A DNA stretch of 64,000 nucleotides, taken from assembly GCF_001425685.1 (NCBI RefSeq), contig NZ_LMCY01000011.1, positions 162,862-226,861 of the forward strand, written 5' to 3'. The notes under the pieces are model-generated. The model was not told where the DNA came from. It saw only the letters and a list, made by a program, of their open reading frames with translations, and made no database searches. Shown here piece by piece: positions 9,905 through 17,147 of this stretch (position 1 is its first letter; each line of letters starts with the position of its first letter). Made by a program: the position numbers and the translations under genes. This stretch comes from Massilia sp. Root335 (lineage in GTDB: Bacteria; Pseudomonadota; Gammaproteobacteria; Burkholderiales; Burkholderiaceae_D).

Positions 9905-11268
9905 GACAGGCGCTCCAGCCAATGCTGGACGGCGCCGCGCAGGTCGGCGTCGGCCGCCAGCCGGCCGCAATCGCGCAGCAGGCTGCGTGCGCGCGGCCGC
10001 CGGCCCGCGGCGTCTTCGATCAGCGCGGCCAGGTAATGGCCGATGGCGCTGTCCGGTTCGAGGTACAGCAGGCGCCGCAGGCAATGCCGCGCCAGCGTGC
10101 GGTCGCCGTGTTCGAGCGCGAACAGCGCCGCGTCCTGCTGCAGCGGGGCCGACGACGCCTCCGCCTCGACGGCGCGGCGCAGGCATTGCAGCGCTTCCTC
10201 GCGCCGGCCCGCGTCGGCCAGCGCCCGCACGCGCGCCATGGCGGAATCGGGCGCCGCCACGACCGGCGCGATCAGCGGCGCGGATGGCTGTGCAGGATGC
10301 GGCCTTTGTGCCGCGGCGGGCGCCGCGACGGGCGGCGTGAAAACCGGCGCCGCCGGCGCCGCGACCGTGGACGGCACCGGCGCGGGCGGCGCACCCTTGC
10401 GGAAGAACACCGCATCCTCGTGGTACACCGGCGTAAAACCGGCGAACAACTGGGTCGACGCCTCGCTCGCATTGACCACGAGCCAGCCGCCGTCGACGAG
10501 GCAGTCGCGCAGGCGCTCGATCACGCGCTTGACCTGCTCCGGCCCGAAATACATGAGCACATTGCGGCAAAAGATGACGTCCATCGCCAGCGTTCCGGTG
10601 GCGGCGGACGGATACGCGCCGGTGGCGAGATTCAGGCCGGCGAAGCGGATCTGCTCGCGCAGTTGCGGGTCGATCTCGAAGCGGCCGTCGGCGAGCGGCC
10701 GGAAAAATGCCGCCAGGTCGGCCGGGTCGCTGCGGCGGAACGACCAGCGCCGGTACTTGCCTTCGCGCGCGAAGTCGAGGAACGCCTCGTTCAGGTCGGT
10801 GGCGAGGATCGTCACGTCGGCGGGCGGAAGCCGCGGCACGCGGCGCCGCAGCGTCATCGCGATCGAATACGGTTCCTCGCCGGTGCAGCAGCCGGCGCTC
10901 CAGATACGCAGGGGCCTGGCCTCGGCGCGCGCGAGGTGCGCCAGCGCGTAGTCGCAGACCAGGTCGAGGGCGCGGGGCTCGCGGAAGAAATAGGTTTCGC
11001 CGACGGTGAGGAAGCGCGCGCACAGGGCGCTGCGGGCGTCGTCCCACGGACCGGCCAGCAGCCACGATGCGCACGCCGGCGCGCCCGGCAGGCCGAGCGC
11101 CTCGGCCATCCGGCCCAGCGCGGCGTCGAACTGCCTGCGCTTGGCGCCGGCGAAGGCCAGGCCCGTCTCGGCCTCGACCCGCTGCGCGGCCAGGTCCAGC
11201 ACGCCGGCCACGGGCGCGCCCGCCGCCGGGACGCCCGCCATGGGGACGGCGTGTTCAGTGGCGTTCAC
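9901..11268 (-). CDS. cheR: CheR methyltransferase with C-terminal TPR-like region (WspC-like)
   Basis: 455 residues. The N-terminal helical domain and SAM-binding domain of CheR are clear: ETYFFREP, the SAM loop IWSAGCCTGEEPYS (about 126), TDLNEAFLDFAREGKY, and DVIFCRNVLMYF. A proline/alanine linker (about 275-315) leads to a helical C-terminus of about 130 residues with TPR-like repeats (AGRREEALQCLRRAV, HGDRTLARHCLRRLLYLEP), the arrangement of WspC. The protein should methylate glutamates of the adjacent receptor. Its start overlaps the preceding cheW by 14 bp and its stop overlaps the following cheW by four. Confidence 0.94.
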   Translation of the reverse strand: MNATEHAVPMAGVPAAGAPVAGVLDLAAQRVEAETGLAFAGAKRRQFDAALGRMAEALGLPGAPACASWLLAGPWDDARSALCARFLTVGETYFFREPRALDLVCDYALAHLARAEARPLRIWSAGCCTGEEPYSIAMTLRRRVPRLPPADVTILATDLNEAFLDFAREGKYRRWSFRRSDPADLAAFFRPLADGRFEIDPQLREQIRFAGLNLATGAYPSAATGTLAMDVIFCRNVLMYFGPEQVKRVIERLRDCLVDGGWLVVNASEASTQLFAGFTPVYHEDAVFFRKGAPPAPVPSTVAAPAAPVFTPPVAAPAAAQRPHPAQPSAPLIAPVVAAPDSAMARVRALADAGRREEALQCLRRAVEAEASSAPLQQDAALFALEHGDRTLARHCLRRLLYLEPDSAIGHYLAALIEDAAGRRPRARSLLRDCGRLAADADLRGAVQHWLERLS

Positions 11269-11770
11269 CGGCGGCTCCTGCCAGCGCCTGGGCCAGTTGC
11301 GCCCGTTCGTGGTCGAACAGGAAGCGCGCCGGTTCGATCACCAGGCACAGGCCGTCGGGCAAGTGGAGCGCGCCGTCGACGAAGCCGGCCGAACCCGCGG
11401 CGGCCGGCCAGGCGGCCGCCGCTGGCGCCGTGCCCGGGCCGACGATGCTGTCGACGACGAGTGCGCACGGAAAACCGTTCGACTCGACGATGAGGAATTG
11501 TTGCGTGGGTGTGATGGCCGTCGGGCGGCCGCAGGCGCGGCGCGCGAAGTCGAGGACGGTCACGGTCTCGCCGCCCACGTCGAGCACGCCGAGCACGATG
11601 TCCGCCGCCCCCGGCAGCGGCACCGGCCGCGCGCTGAGCACGGCCCGCCGCACGGACGCCAGCGGCACGGCGAAGCGCTGTCCCCGGCAAATGAATTCGA
11701 GGACCTGCAGTCCTGCCGGGGCCGTGTCCGGTTGCCGGGCCGCTTCGGGCGCAAAAGCGGAGGAAATCAT
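11255..11770 (-). CDS. cheW: CheW-like coupling protein, first gene of the chemosensory operon
   Basis: 171 residues forming essentially one CheW domain (VLEFICRGQRFAVPLASVRRAV ... VLGVLDVGGETVTVLDFARRACG ... VVDSIVGPG). It couples receptor signalling to CheA; having two cheW genes flank cheR is the Wsp pattern. The start MISSAF is chosen because AGGAG lies a good distance upstream; an in-frame ATG 30 codons earlier lacks such a site. It overlaps cheR by 14 bp. The preceding 313 bp hold no gene, so the operon promoter is expected there. Confidence 0.92.
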   Translation of the reverse strand: MISSAFAPEAARQPDTAPAGLQVLEFICRGQRFAVPLASVRRAVLSARPVPLPGAADIVLGVLDVGGETVTVLDFARRACGRPTAITPTQQFLIVESNGFPCALVVDSIVGPGTAPAAAAWPAAAGSAGFVDGALHLPDGLCLVIEPARFLFDHERAQLAQALAGAAGERH

Positions 11771-12083
11771 GGTGCACTCCTGTCGACGTGAGGGCCATGC
11801 GACCGATGGCACTGTCTCACCTGAGTCTGATCGTAGCGGACCTTGGCGCCCGCGTCTCACCGAGTCCGTGCGCGCCGCACGCGTACGTACGGCCCGCGCC
11901 CGCCCGGCGGGGGCCAGAATCCGCTGAATTCATGAAATTTCTGACAATAAATTGCAGATGAGCGCATAGAGGCGCGTCAAAACCGGCGTTTTTGTCGTAA
12001 ATTAAACGACAAACGTTATCGATATATTGTTGCGAAAAATTGACATTCCTGGCCGCAATTGCGGTTACCGGCGCAATCCGGAC
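11771..12083. other. Gene-free region upstream of the chemosensory operon
   Basis: This 313 bp stretch lies between the first cheW and the stop of an HDOD gene read in the same direction. Its distal half is AT-rich compared with the rest of the window, as expected of a promoter zone. On the minus strand TTGACG (11975-11980) could be a -35 element, but no convincing -10 follows at 16-18 bp. A 23 bp interrupted palindrome lies just upstream of it. I see no coding potential with a ribosome site and no terminator with a U tract. Confidence 0.5.
11991..12013. promoter_or_regulatory. 23 bp interrupted palindrome upstream of the chemosensory operon
   Basis: TTTGTCGT and its exact complement ACGACAAA (8 bp arms) flank the 7-base spacer AAATTAA. 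The arms are perfect, the surroundings are AT-rich, and a TTGACG hexamer begins about 11 bp downstream in the direction of the operon. It could be an operator for a dimeric regulator, or a hairpin in the leader; no matching second copy was noticed. Confidence 0.4.
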
Positions 12084-13058
12084 TCAGCCTTCCACGTGGC
12101 TCAGCTTGCCCAGGCAGCGGCGCTGGAAACTGTCCAGGCCCTCCGTCACGAGCGCGTCGTCCTCGGCCACGATGCCGGCGTCGAGCAGGAGGCGCAGCTT
12201 GGCGATGCGGTCGCCCAGGCTGAGCGCCTGCGCGAGGTAGGGCCCGTCCGGGTCGCCCGCCTGCGCGATCGCATCCGTGACCTCTGGCGGAAATTCCCAG
12301 TGGCGCGCGATCCCGGCCGACATCTGCCGCCCGCAGGCCAGCAATTCGATGCCGAAGTCGGTGGACCCGGGGATGGTGCCGTTCTGGCACAGGCGGTCGG
12401 CGAGGCGGAATGCGACGATCAGCCCGACGTTCTGCATCAGGCCGGCCAGGTAGGCTTCGAACACGCCGGCGGTGAGGCCGGGCGCGACGAGGCTCGCGGC
12501 CAGCGCGCAGCGCTCGGACTGGCCCCATACGTGCGGCGCCACCCGTTTCGAGAATCCCTCGGCCTGCATCTTGATGACGGGCCGGAACGCGACGCGGGCC
12601 AGCAGCATGCGCAGGCCGTTCTGGCCGAGCATCATGATGGCGGCCTCGACCGTTTTCACCTGCGTCATCGGACGGTAATACGCGCTGTTGGCTTCGCGGA
12701 TCACTTCCGCCACGAGCACGACGTCCTGCACGACGAGGCGCGACAGTTCCGAGGCCGACACGTCTTCCTCGGCCAGGCTCTGCAACAGCTTGGGAATCAC
12801 TTCCGGCACGCGCGGCACCAGTTCGGCCGCATCGGCCGGACGCGCGGCCAGCGCGCGGACCTGGTCGAGGATCGCGGTCTCCACCTCGGCGGGCGCGTCG
12901 AACCTGGCGGACCCGGTCAGCCAGCGGTAGTAGGCGGCGTCGATGTCATGACTGATGCGTTCCGCCTGCTGCTCCTGCTCCTGGGCACTGGCGGCCGCAG
13001 CCGCAGCCTGGTTGGCGCCGCCATCCGATCCGCCCACTAAACGAGAAAAAAAACCCAT
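12084..13058 (-). CDS. HDOD-domain protein
   Basis: 324 residues. After a low-complexity Ala/Gln N-terminus (about 15-32) comes an HDOD domain, a relative of the HD fold lacking most metal ligands: VPRVPEVIPKLLQSL, VVQDVVLVAEVIREANSAYYRP, VKTVEAAIMMLGQNGLRMLL, then EAYLAGLMQNVGLIV and ARHWEFPPEVTDAI. HDOD proteins are non-enzymatic signalling or scaffold proteins often encoded beside receivers and c-di-GMP enzymes. GGAGTGACAT precedes the start. It has its own well-formed promoter (13105-13133), so it may be transcribed both alone and with the operon upstream. Confidence 0.88.
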   Translation of the reverse strand: MGFFSRLVGGSDGGANQAAAAAASAQEQEQQAERISHDIDAAYYRWLTGSARFDAPAEVETAILDQVRALAARPADAAELVPRVPEVIPKLLQSLAEEDVSASELSRLVVQDVVLVAEVIREANSAYYRPMTQVKTVEAAIMMLGQNGLRMLLARVAFRPVIKMQAEGFSKRVAPHVWGQSERCALAASLVAPGLTAGVFEAYLAGLMQNVGLIVAFRLADRLCQNGTIPGSTDFGIELLACGRQMSAGIARHWEFPPEVTDAIAQAGDPDGPYLAQALSLGDRIAKLRLLLDAGIVAEDDALVTEGLDSFQRRCLGKLSHVEG

Positions 13059-13104
13059 GAGATGTCACTCCGCCGCATTTAAACAAAATTCCCTGATGCA
13101 ACAC

Positions 13105-13133
13105 ATATTACCCCTGAAACATTGATATGCCAA
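13105..13133 (-). promoter_or_regulatory. Sigma-70-type promoter for the HDOD gene
   Basis: On the minus strand TTGGCA (13133-13128) and TAATAT (13110-13105) are separated by exactly 17 bp. The predicted transcript start is near 13098, leaving about a 40-base leader with GGAGTG before the ATG. Matches to consensus are 5 of 6 and 4 of 6. Confidence 0.55.
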
Positions 13134-13173
13134 TGCCCGGAGAAACGGCCTGCTGCCGGCCGACGCCGTCGGG

Positions 13174-13689
13174 TCAGAACAGGCGGATGTTCCCGTGTTC
13201 GTCCCAGTCGACCCGGGTGATGCCCGGCTCATCCCGTTCGAGCTGGCGCAACACGTCGTCGTGCGCGCCGGCCGCCGGCGCCGCGGCCGCCGGCTGCTTC
13301 GCGCGCAGCTGCCCGTCGCGGCGCGCGAACGCTTCGGTGACGGTCGCGACCAGTTCTTCCTCCAGCCATGGCTTGGCCAGGTAGCGGAACACTTCGGCGC
13401 GGTTCACGGCATTGAGGACGTCGAGGACTTCGGTGGTGGCGCTGACGACGATGCGGATCGCGTCCGGCTGCAGTCCCTTGACCAGCTGGAGCACGTCGGC
13501 CCCGTTGAGGCCCGGCATGCGGTAGTCGGAGATGACGACGTCGAAGTCCTGCTCGCCGGCGCGGTGGACGGCCGCTTCCGGCTCGTCGAAGGCTTCGATG
13601 ACGACGTCCTCCGGAAATGCCACGCGCAGCGTACGGCGCAGGGCATTCAGCACGGAGGGTTCGTCGTCAAGAATGAGAATGCGGCGCAT
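13174..13689 (-). CDS. Single-domain response regulator
   Basis: 171 residues: one receiver domain (acidic pair DDE at 8-10, phospho-acceptor Asp55 in VVISDYRMPG, Ser/Ala-Thr switch in VVSATTE, Lys in YLAKPW) and a roughly 45-residue tail without a recognised output domain. Receivers with the KPW motif and a trailing helix are often found fused to HD-GYP, GGDEF or EAL domains; here the domain is free and probably acts as a phosphate carrier or sink for the kinase encoded upstream. It overlaps the preceding HD-GYP gene by 23 bp. Confidence 0.9.
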   Translation of the reverse strand: MRRILILDDEPSVLNALRRTLRVAFPEDVVIEAFDEPEAAVHRAGEQDFDVVISDYRMPGLNGADVLQLVKGLQPDAIRIVVSATTEVLDVLNAVNRAEVFRYLAKPWLEEELVATVTEAFARRDGQLRAKQPAAAAPAAGAHDDVLRQLERDEPGITRVDWDEHGNIRLF

Positions 13690-15013
13690 CGGCGGTTCCT
13701 GATTTCACGAAGAGTTGCAATTGATTGCCCGAGCGGCGCTCGAATTCGGTGAGCTGTTTCAGCATGCGGTCGGAGAGGACATGGTCGGCCGACAGCAGCA
13801 GCGCGCCGTCCGGCGACAGCAGGTCGCGGCTGAGCACCATGCCCGGCTTGAGCTGCGCCACGCCCATGGCGACGTCGGCGATTTCCTCGGCGACGCTGCG
13901 TCCCGTCCGGATGTCGTAGAACGCTTCGACGACGGCGGGATCGTACCGCTTGCCGCGGCTTTCCGCCACGAGTTCGGTTGCCGCCGCGGCGTCCGTGCGC
14001 CGCTGTACGAGCACGCCCTGCTGCAGCGCTTCGAAATCGTGGGCTACGGCGAGGATGCGGGCGCCGAGCGGAATGTCGAAACCGGCCACGCCTTCCGGAA
14101 AGCCGGCGCCGTCGAAGCGCTCGCGGTGGGCGCGGATGATGCGCGCCGGTTCGCGTAATTCCTCGAGCGGCATGAGTAATTGCTCGCCGAGGTGGGGATA
14201 TTTGCGGTACTGCCCCAGGTGATCCCCTTTCAGCACCGATTCCGGCACGCCGATCAGCGTGTCGGGAAACCCGGTCTTGCCGATTTCATGCAGCAGGCCG
14301 GCCACGAACACGTCCTGCGCCTCGCGCGCGGACAAGCCCATGCGCAGGGCGATGCGGCGTCCGAGGTCGGCGATCCGGCGGCCGTGTCCGGGCACGGCGC
14401 CGCCGCGCGTCTCGACCAGGCCCGACAGCACCTTGATGAGCGTGAGGAAGTTGGTCTTGAGCCGCTCGTGCGATGCCTGGAGGGATTTCTGGGCCGAACT
14501 GAGTTCCGCCGTCCGGTCGCGCACGCGCTGCTCGAGCGTCGCATTCAGGTCGCGCAGCTGGTCGTTCTGCTGCTTGGTCAGTTCTTCCAGCCGCTCTTTT
14601 TCGCGCTGCAACGCCTGGCGTTCCAGCGCGTCGCGCACCACGAGCAGGATGGCTTCCTCGTTCCACGGCTTCGTGATGTAGCGGTAGACCTCGCCGCGGT
14701 TGATCGCGCCGATGGTGGCTTCGTGGTCGGCGTGGCCCGTCAGCAGCAGGCGCAGGGTGCCGGGCCAGCGCTGGCGCACGCGCTCGAGGAATTCGGTGCC
14801 GTTCACTTCCGGCATCTGCATGTCGGAAATTACGATGTCGACGTGTTCCTCTTCCAGCACGGCCCAGCCGGCCGCCGCGCTGCCCGCGCACAGGACCTTG
14901 TAATTTTCCCGGCGGAACAGGCGCCGCAGCGACGCCAGGATGTTCGGTTCGTCGTCGACGCACAGGATCGTGCCCGCGGGCTCGTCCGACCTCATGGTAG
15001 CGGTCATGTTCAT
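13667..15013 (-). CDS. Response regulator with degenerate HD-GYP output domain
   Basis: 448 residues. An N-terminal receiver (Asp64 in VISDMQMPEV, KPW) is joined by a coiled coil (about 140-190) to an HD-GYP-type domain (about 190-380) and a C-terminal extension (about 385-440). Canonical HD-GYP phosphodiesterases have HDIGK and HxERxDGxGYP. Here these read LHEIGKTGFP (about 242) and HRERFDGAGFP (about 301): the metal-binding Asp of the HD pair is Glu, and GYP is GFP. Activity on c-di-GMP is therefore uncertain, and a binding or scaffold role is possible. Start and the kinase stop share an ATGA overlap, so kinase and regulator are coupled and are probably cognate partners. Confidence 0.9.
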   Translation of the reverse strand: MNMTATMRSDEPAGTILCVDDEPNILASLRRLFRRENYKVLCAGSAAAGWAVLEEEHVDIVISDMQMPEVNGTEFLERVRQRWPGTLRLLLTGHADHEATIGAINRGEVYRYITKPWNEEAILLVVRDALERQALQREKERLEELTKQQNDQLRDLNATLEQRVRDRTAELSSAQKSLQASHERLKTNFLTLIKVLSGLVETRGGAVPGHGRRIADLGRRIALRMGLSAREAQDVFVAGLLHEIGKTGFPDTLIGVPESVLKGDHLGQYRKYPHLGEQLLMPLEELREPARIIRAHRERFDGAGFPEGVAGFDIPLGARILAVAHDFEALQQGVLVQRRTDAAAATELVAESRGKRYDPAVVEAFYDIRTGRSVAEEIADVAMGVAQLKPGMVLSRDLLSPDGALLLSADHVLSDRMLKQLTEFERRSGNQLQLFVKSGTADAPHSHS

Positions 15014-15945
15014 GGCTGCGCCTCCGTCGCGTCGTCGTCCTCGACGTGCCGGATCGGCAGCTCGATGCGGAAGACCGTACCGGCGCCTTCCTCGCTCTGC
15101 ACGTCGATGCGGCCGCGGTGTTTTTGTATGATGCCGTACGACAGCGAGAGGCCGAGGCCCGTCCCGGTCCCGATGGGCTTGGTCGTGAAGAACGGATCGA
15201 AGATGCGCGACCGGATCGCCGGCGGGATGCCGCTGCCGTTGTCGGCGATCTCGATCCACACGTGATCTTCGACGGTGCCGGTGCGGATCGTGATGCGCCC
15301 GCGCGGCCCGTCGATGGCCTGGGCGCCGTTGACGACGATGTTCATGATGACCTGGTTGATCTGGGACGGCAGACACTCGACCTCGGGGATGGCCCCGTAT
15401 TCCTTGACGATGTCGGCCTTGTACTTGACTTCATTATTGACGATGTTGAGCGTCGAGTCGATGCCGTGATGGAGATCGGCCCATTGCCATTCCTGGTGCG
15501 CGTCCACGCGCGAGAAATCCTTGAGGTCCTGGACGATCTTGCGCACCCGGTCGATGCCCTCGCGCGATTCCGACATCAGGACCAGGATGTCGTCCTGCAG
15601 GAAATCGAGGTCGACCTGCTCGCGCAGGGCGGCGATGTCCTTGAGCACGCCGGGATCGGCGATGAAGCGCTCGGCCTGTTCGTAGCGGACCAGCACGCGC
15701 AACAGGTTGTCGACATAGGTTTCCAGCGTACCGAAGTTGGAAAACACGAAGCTGATCGGGTTGTTGATCTCGTGCGCGACGCCGGCCGCGAGCTGGCCGA
15801 TGGACGCCAGCTTTTCCGACTGCAGCAGTTGCGCCTGCGCCATCGAGAGCTTCTCGTTCAGCTCGGTGAGTTCCTGGTTGCGGCGCAGCAGTTCCGCCTC
15901 GACCGATTCGCGGTTCATCGCCACCATATCGACGTTGTCGTTCAT
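15010..15945 (-). CDS. Cytosolic sensor histidine kinase
   Basis: 311 residues, no membrane segment. A short N-terminal coiled coil (about 12-45) leads into the HisKA domain with His58 in GVAHEINNP, then a HATPase domain with N box (QVIMNIVVNGAQAI), G1 (DNGSGIP) and G2 (GTGLGLS). HEINNP-type kinases with only a coiled coil as input often serve as the kinase half of a system whose sensor is a separate protein. Candidates are the PAS protein and HDOD protein encoded upstream. It overlaps the HD-GYP regulator by ATGA. Confidence 0.92.
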   Translation of the reverse strand: MNDNVDMVAMNRESVEAELLRRNQELTELNEKLSMAQAQLLQSEKLASIGQLAAGVAHEINNPISFVFSNFGTLETYVDNLLRVLVRYEQAERFIADPGVLKDIAALREQVDLDFLQDDILVLMSESREGIDRVRKIVQDLKDFSRVDAHQEWQWADLHHGIDSTLNIVNNEVKYKADIVKEYGAIPEVECLPSQINQVIMNIVVNGAQAIDGPRGRITIRTGTVEDHVWIEIADNGSGIPPAIRSRIFDPFFTTKPIGTGTGLGLSLSYGIIQKHRGRIDVQSEEGAGTVFRIELPIRHVEDDDATEAQP

Positions 15946-15954
15946 GATCTGGTC

Positions 15955-16794
15955 CTACATTAAAAGCCGGCATGCTTCGTCGAACTGCCCTTCCGTCTCG
16001 CGGCAGACGGCCAGCAGGTGCTCCGGCGTCAGGCCGAGGCTGTCCCAGGCCGTGTCGAGCAGGCGCGGCACGGCGACATGCCGTCCCCCGCCCAGCTCGA
16101 GCGCGTGGACCATTGCGTTGGCCGCGTGCACGACGCCGGGCAGATCGCCCAGGTCGGCGCCGGCCGGCGCATGATGCTGGCCGATCGCGCGCTGGATCAG
16201 GGGCGGGAACTTCCACGCTTCGGCCAGCATCTGGCCGGCGCGCTGGTGGTCCAGGCCGAACACGCGCAGCTCGGCCGCGTAGATGGTCGCGTCGTTGCGC
16301 TCGCAGTCGTCGAGCACCTCCGCATACCGGTCAGGGAAACTGATCGCCAGCACCAGCCGGCCGATGTCGTGCAACAGGCCGGCGATGAACGCGGCGTCCT
16401 GGTCGAGGCCGGCCTGGCGCGCGAGGTTTTTCGCGCACAGCGCGGTCGCGATCGAATGGCGCCAGAAATCCGCCACGTCGACCCGCGGGCAGCCGCTGCC
16501 GCTGAAGCCGTCGATGATGCGGCTGGCCACGGCCAGCGCCCGCGCGCTGTCGAAGCCGAGCACGACGATCGCCTGCTTGACCGTCTTGACCTTCGCGGCC
16601 AGGCCGTAGAACGACGAATTCGCCAGGCGCAGCAGCTTCGCGGCCAGGGCCTGGTCGCGCGACATCTTTTCCGCCAGGGTCGTCACGTCGACGTCGTCGC
16701 GCTCGAAGGAATGGATCAGGTCGAGGACGATGGACGGCAGCACCGGCAGGTCGCGCAGGCTCGTCACCACCGGGGCGAGGTCGACCGCCGTCAT
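15955..16794 (-). CDS. HDOD-domain protein with HD-type residues
   Basis: 279 residues, nearly all one HDOD domain: LPVLPSIVLDLIHSF, MSRDQALAAKLLRLANSSFYG, VKTVKQAIVVLGFDSARALAV, then AAFIAGLLHDIGRLVLAI, which retains the HD pair, and IGQHHAP. It keeps more HD-like residues than the other HDOD protein of this block, so weak enzymatic activity cannot be excluded. The start overlaps the stop of the small gene upstream (ATGA) and decides the N-terminus; longer readings run into that gene. The gene ends nine bases before the kinase start. Confidence 0.9.
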   Translation of the reverse strand: MTAVDLAPVVTSLRDLPVLPSIVLDLIHSFERDDVDVTTLAEKMSRDQALAAKLLRLANSSFYGLAAKVKTVKQAIVVLGFDSARALAVASRIIDGFSGSGCPRVDVADFWRHSIATALCAKNLARQAGLDQDAAFIAGLLHDIGRLVLAISFPDRYAEVLDDCERNDATIYAAELRVFGLDHQRAGQMLAEAWKFPPLIQRAIGQHHAPAGADLGDLPGVVHAANAMVHALELGGGRHVAVPRLLDTAWDSLGLTPEHLLAVCRETEGQFDEACRLLM

Positions 16795-17108
16795 GCCAGC
16801 CCCGCCATCCGGTATTGTTCGACCACGGTGCGCAACAGGCCGATCGCCCGGCCGTCGCCCGCGTGGCGGCACAGCCAGGACAGCCGCGCCTGCACGCGCA
16901 GGCGCTCGGCGCCCAGCTGTTCCTCCGTCAGCGCTTCGTCGACGATCCGCACCGCCCCGATGCCGCGCCGCGCCAGGGTCCGGATCATCGCCCCGCTCAG
17001 CGCCGTCGCCCGGGGAAGCACGATGTTGCCGTCGTCGTCCCGGACGTCATCGGACAGCAGGACGCCCTCGCGGGCCTCGTCGATGGGAACTACACGGAAA
17101 CGTTTCAT
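16791..17108 (-). CDS. Small accessory protein resembling the N-terminal module of HD-GYP proteins
   Basis: 105 residues. The first 60 (VPIDEAREGVLLSDDV, NIVLPRATALSGAMIRTL, RRGIGAVRIVD) follow the pattern of the short beta-rich module that often precedes HD-GYP domains (EGMvLaeDV ... LPaGT.Lt...I..L..rGv..V.V). The remainder is helical. No catalytic motif is visible. It stands alone between the PAS-EAL protein and an HDOD gene, coupled to the latter by ATGA. Function unknown; a binding adaptor is the most I would infer. Confidence 0.8.
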   Translation of the reverse strand: MKRFRVVPIDEAREGVLLSDDVRDDDGNIVLPRATALSGAMIRTLARRGIGAVRIVDEALTEEQLGAERLRVQARLSWLCRHAGDGRAIGLLRTVVEQYRMAGLA

Positions 17109-17147
17109 GGATTCTGACGCTCTCTGTTCTATGGATCGATCGGAAGT

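Noticed and set aside
765..10036. Long plus-strand frames opposite the chemosensory genes
   Set aside because: Same antisense composition artefact; every one faces a recognisable signalling domain in a minus-strand frame.
1236..11770. Flagellar chemotaxis operon
   Set aside because: No cheY, cheZ, cheD, mot or flagellar genes are present, and CheA carries a receiver and CheR a TPR region, which point to a Wsp-type pathway.
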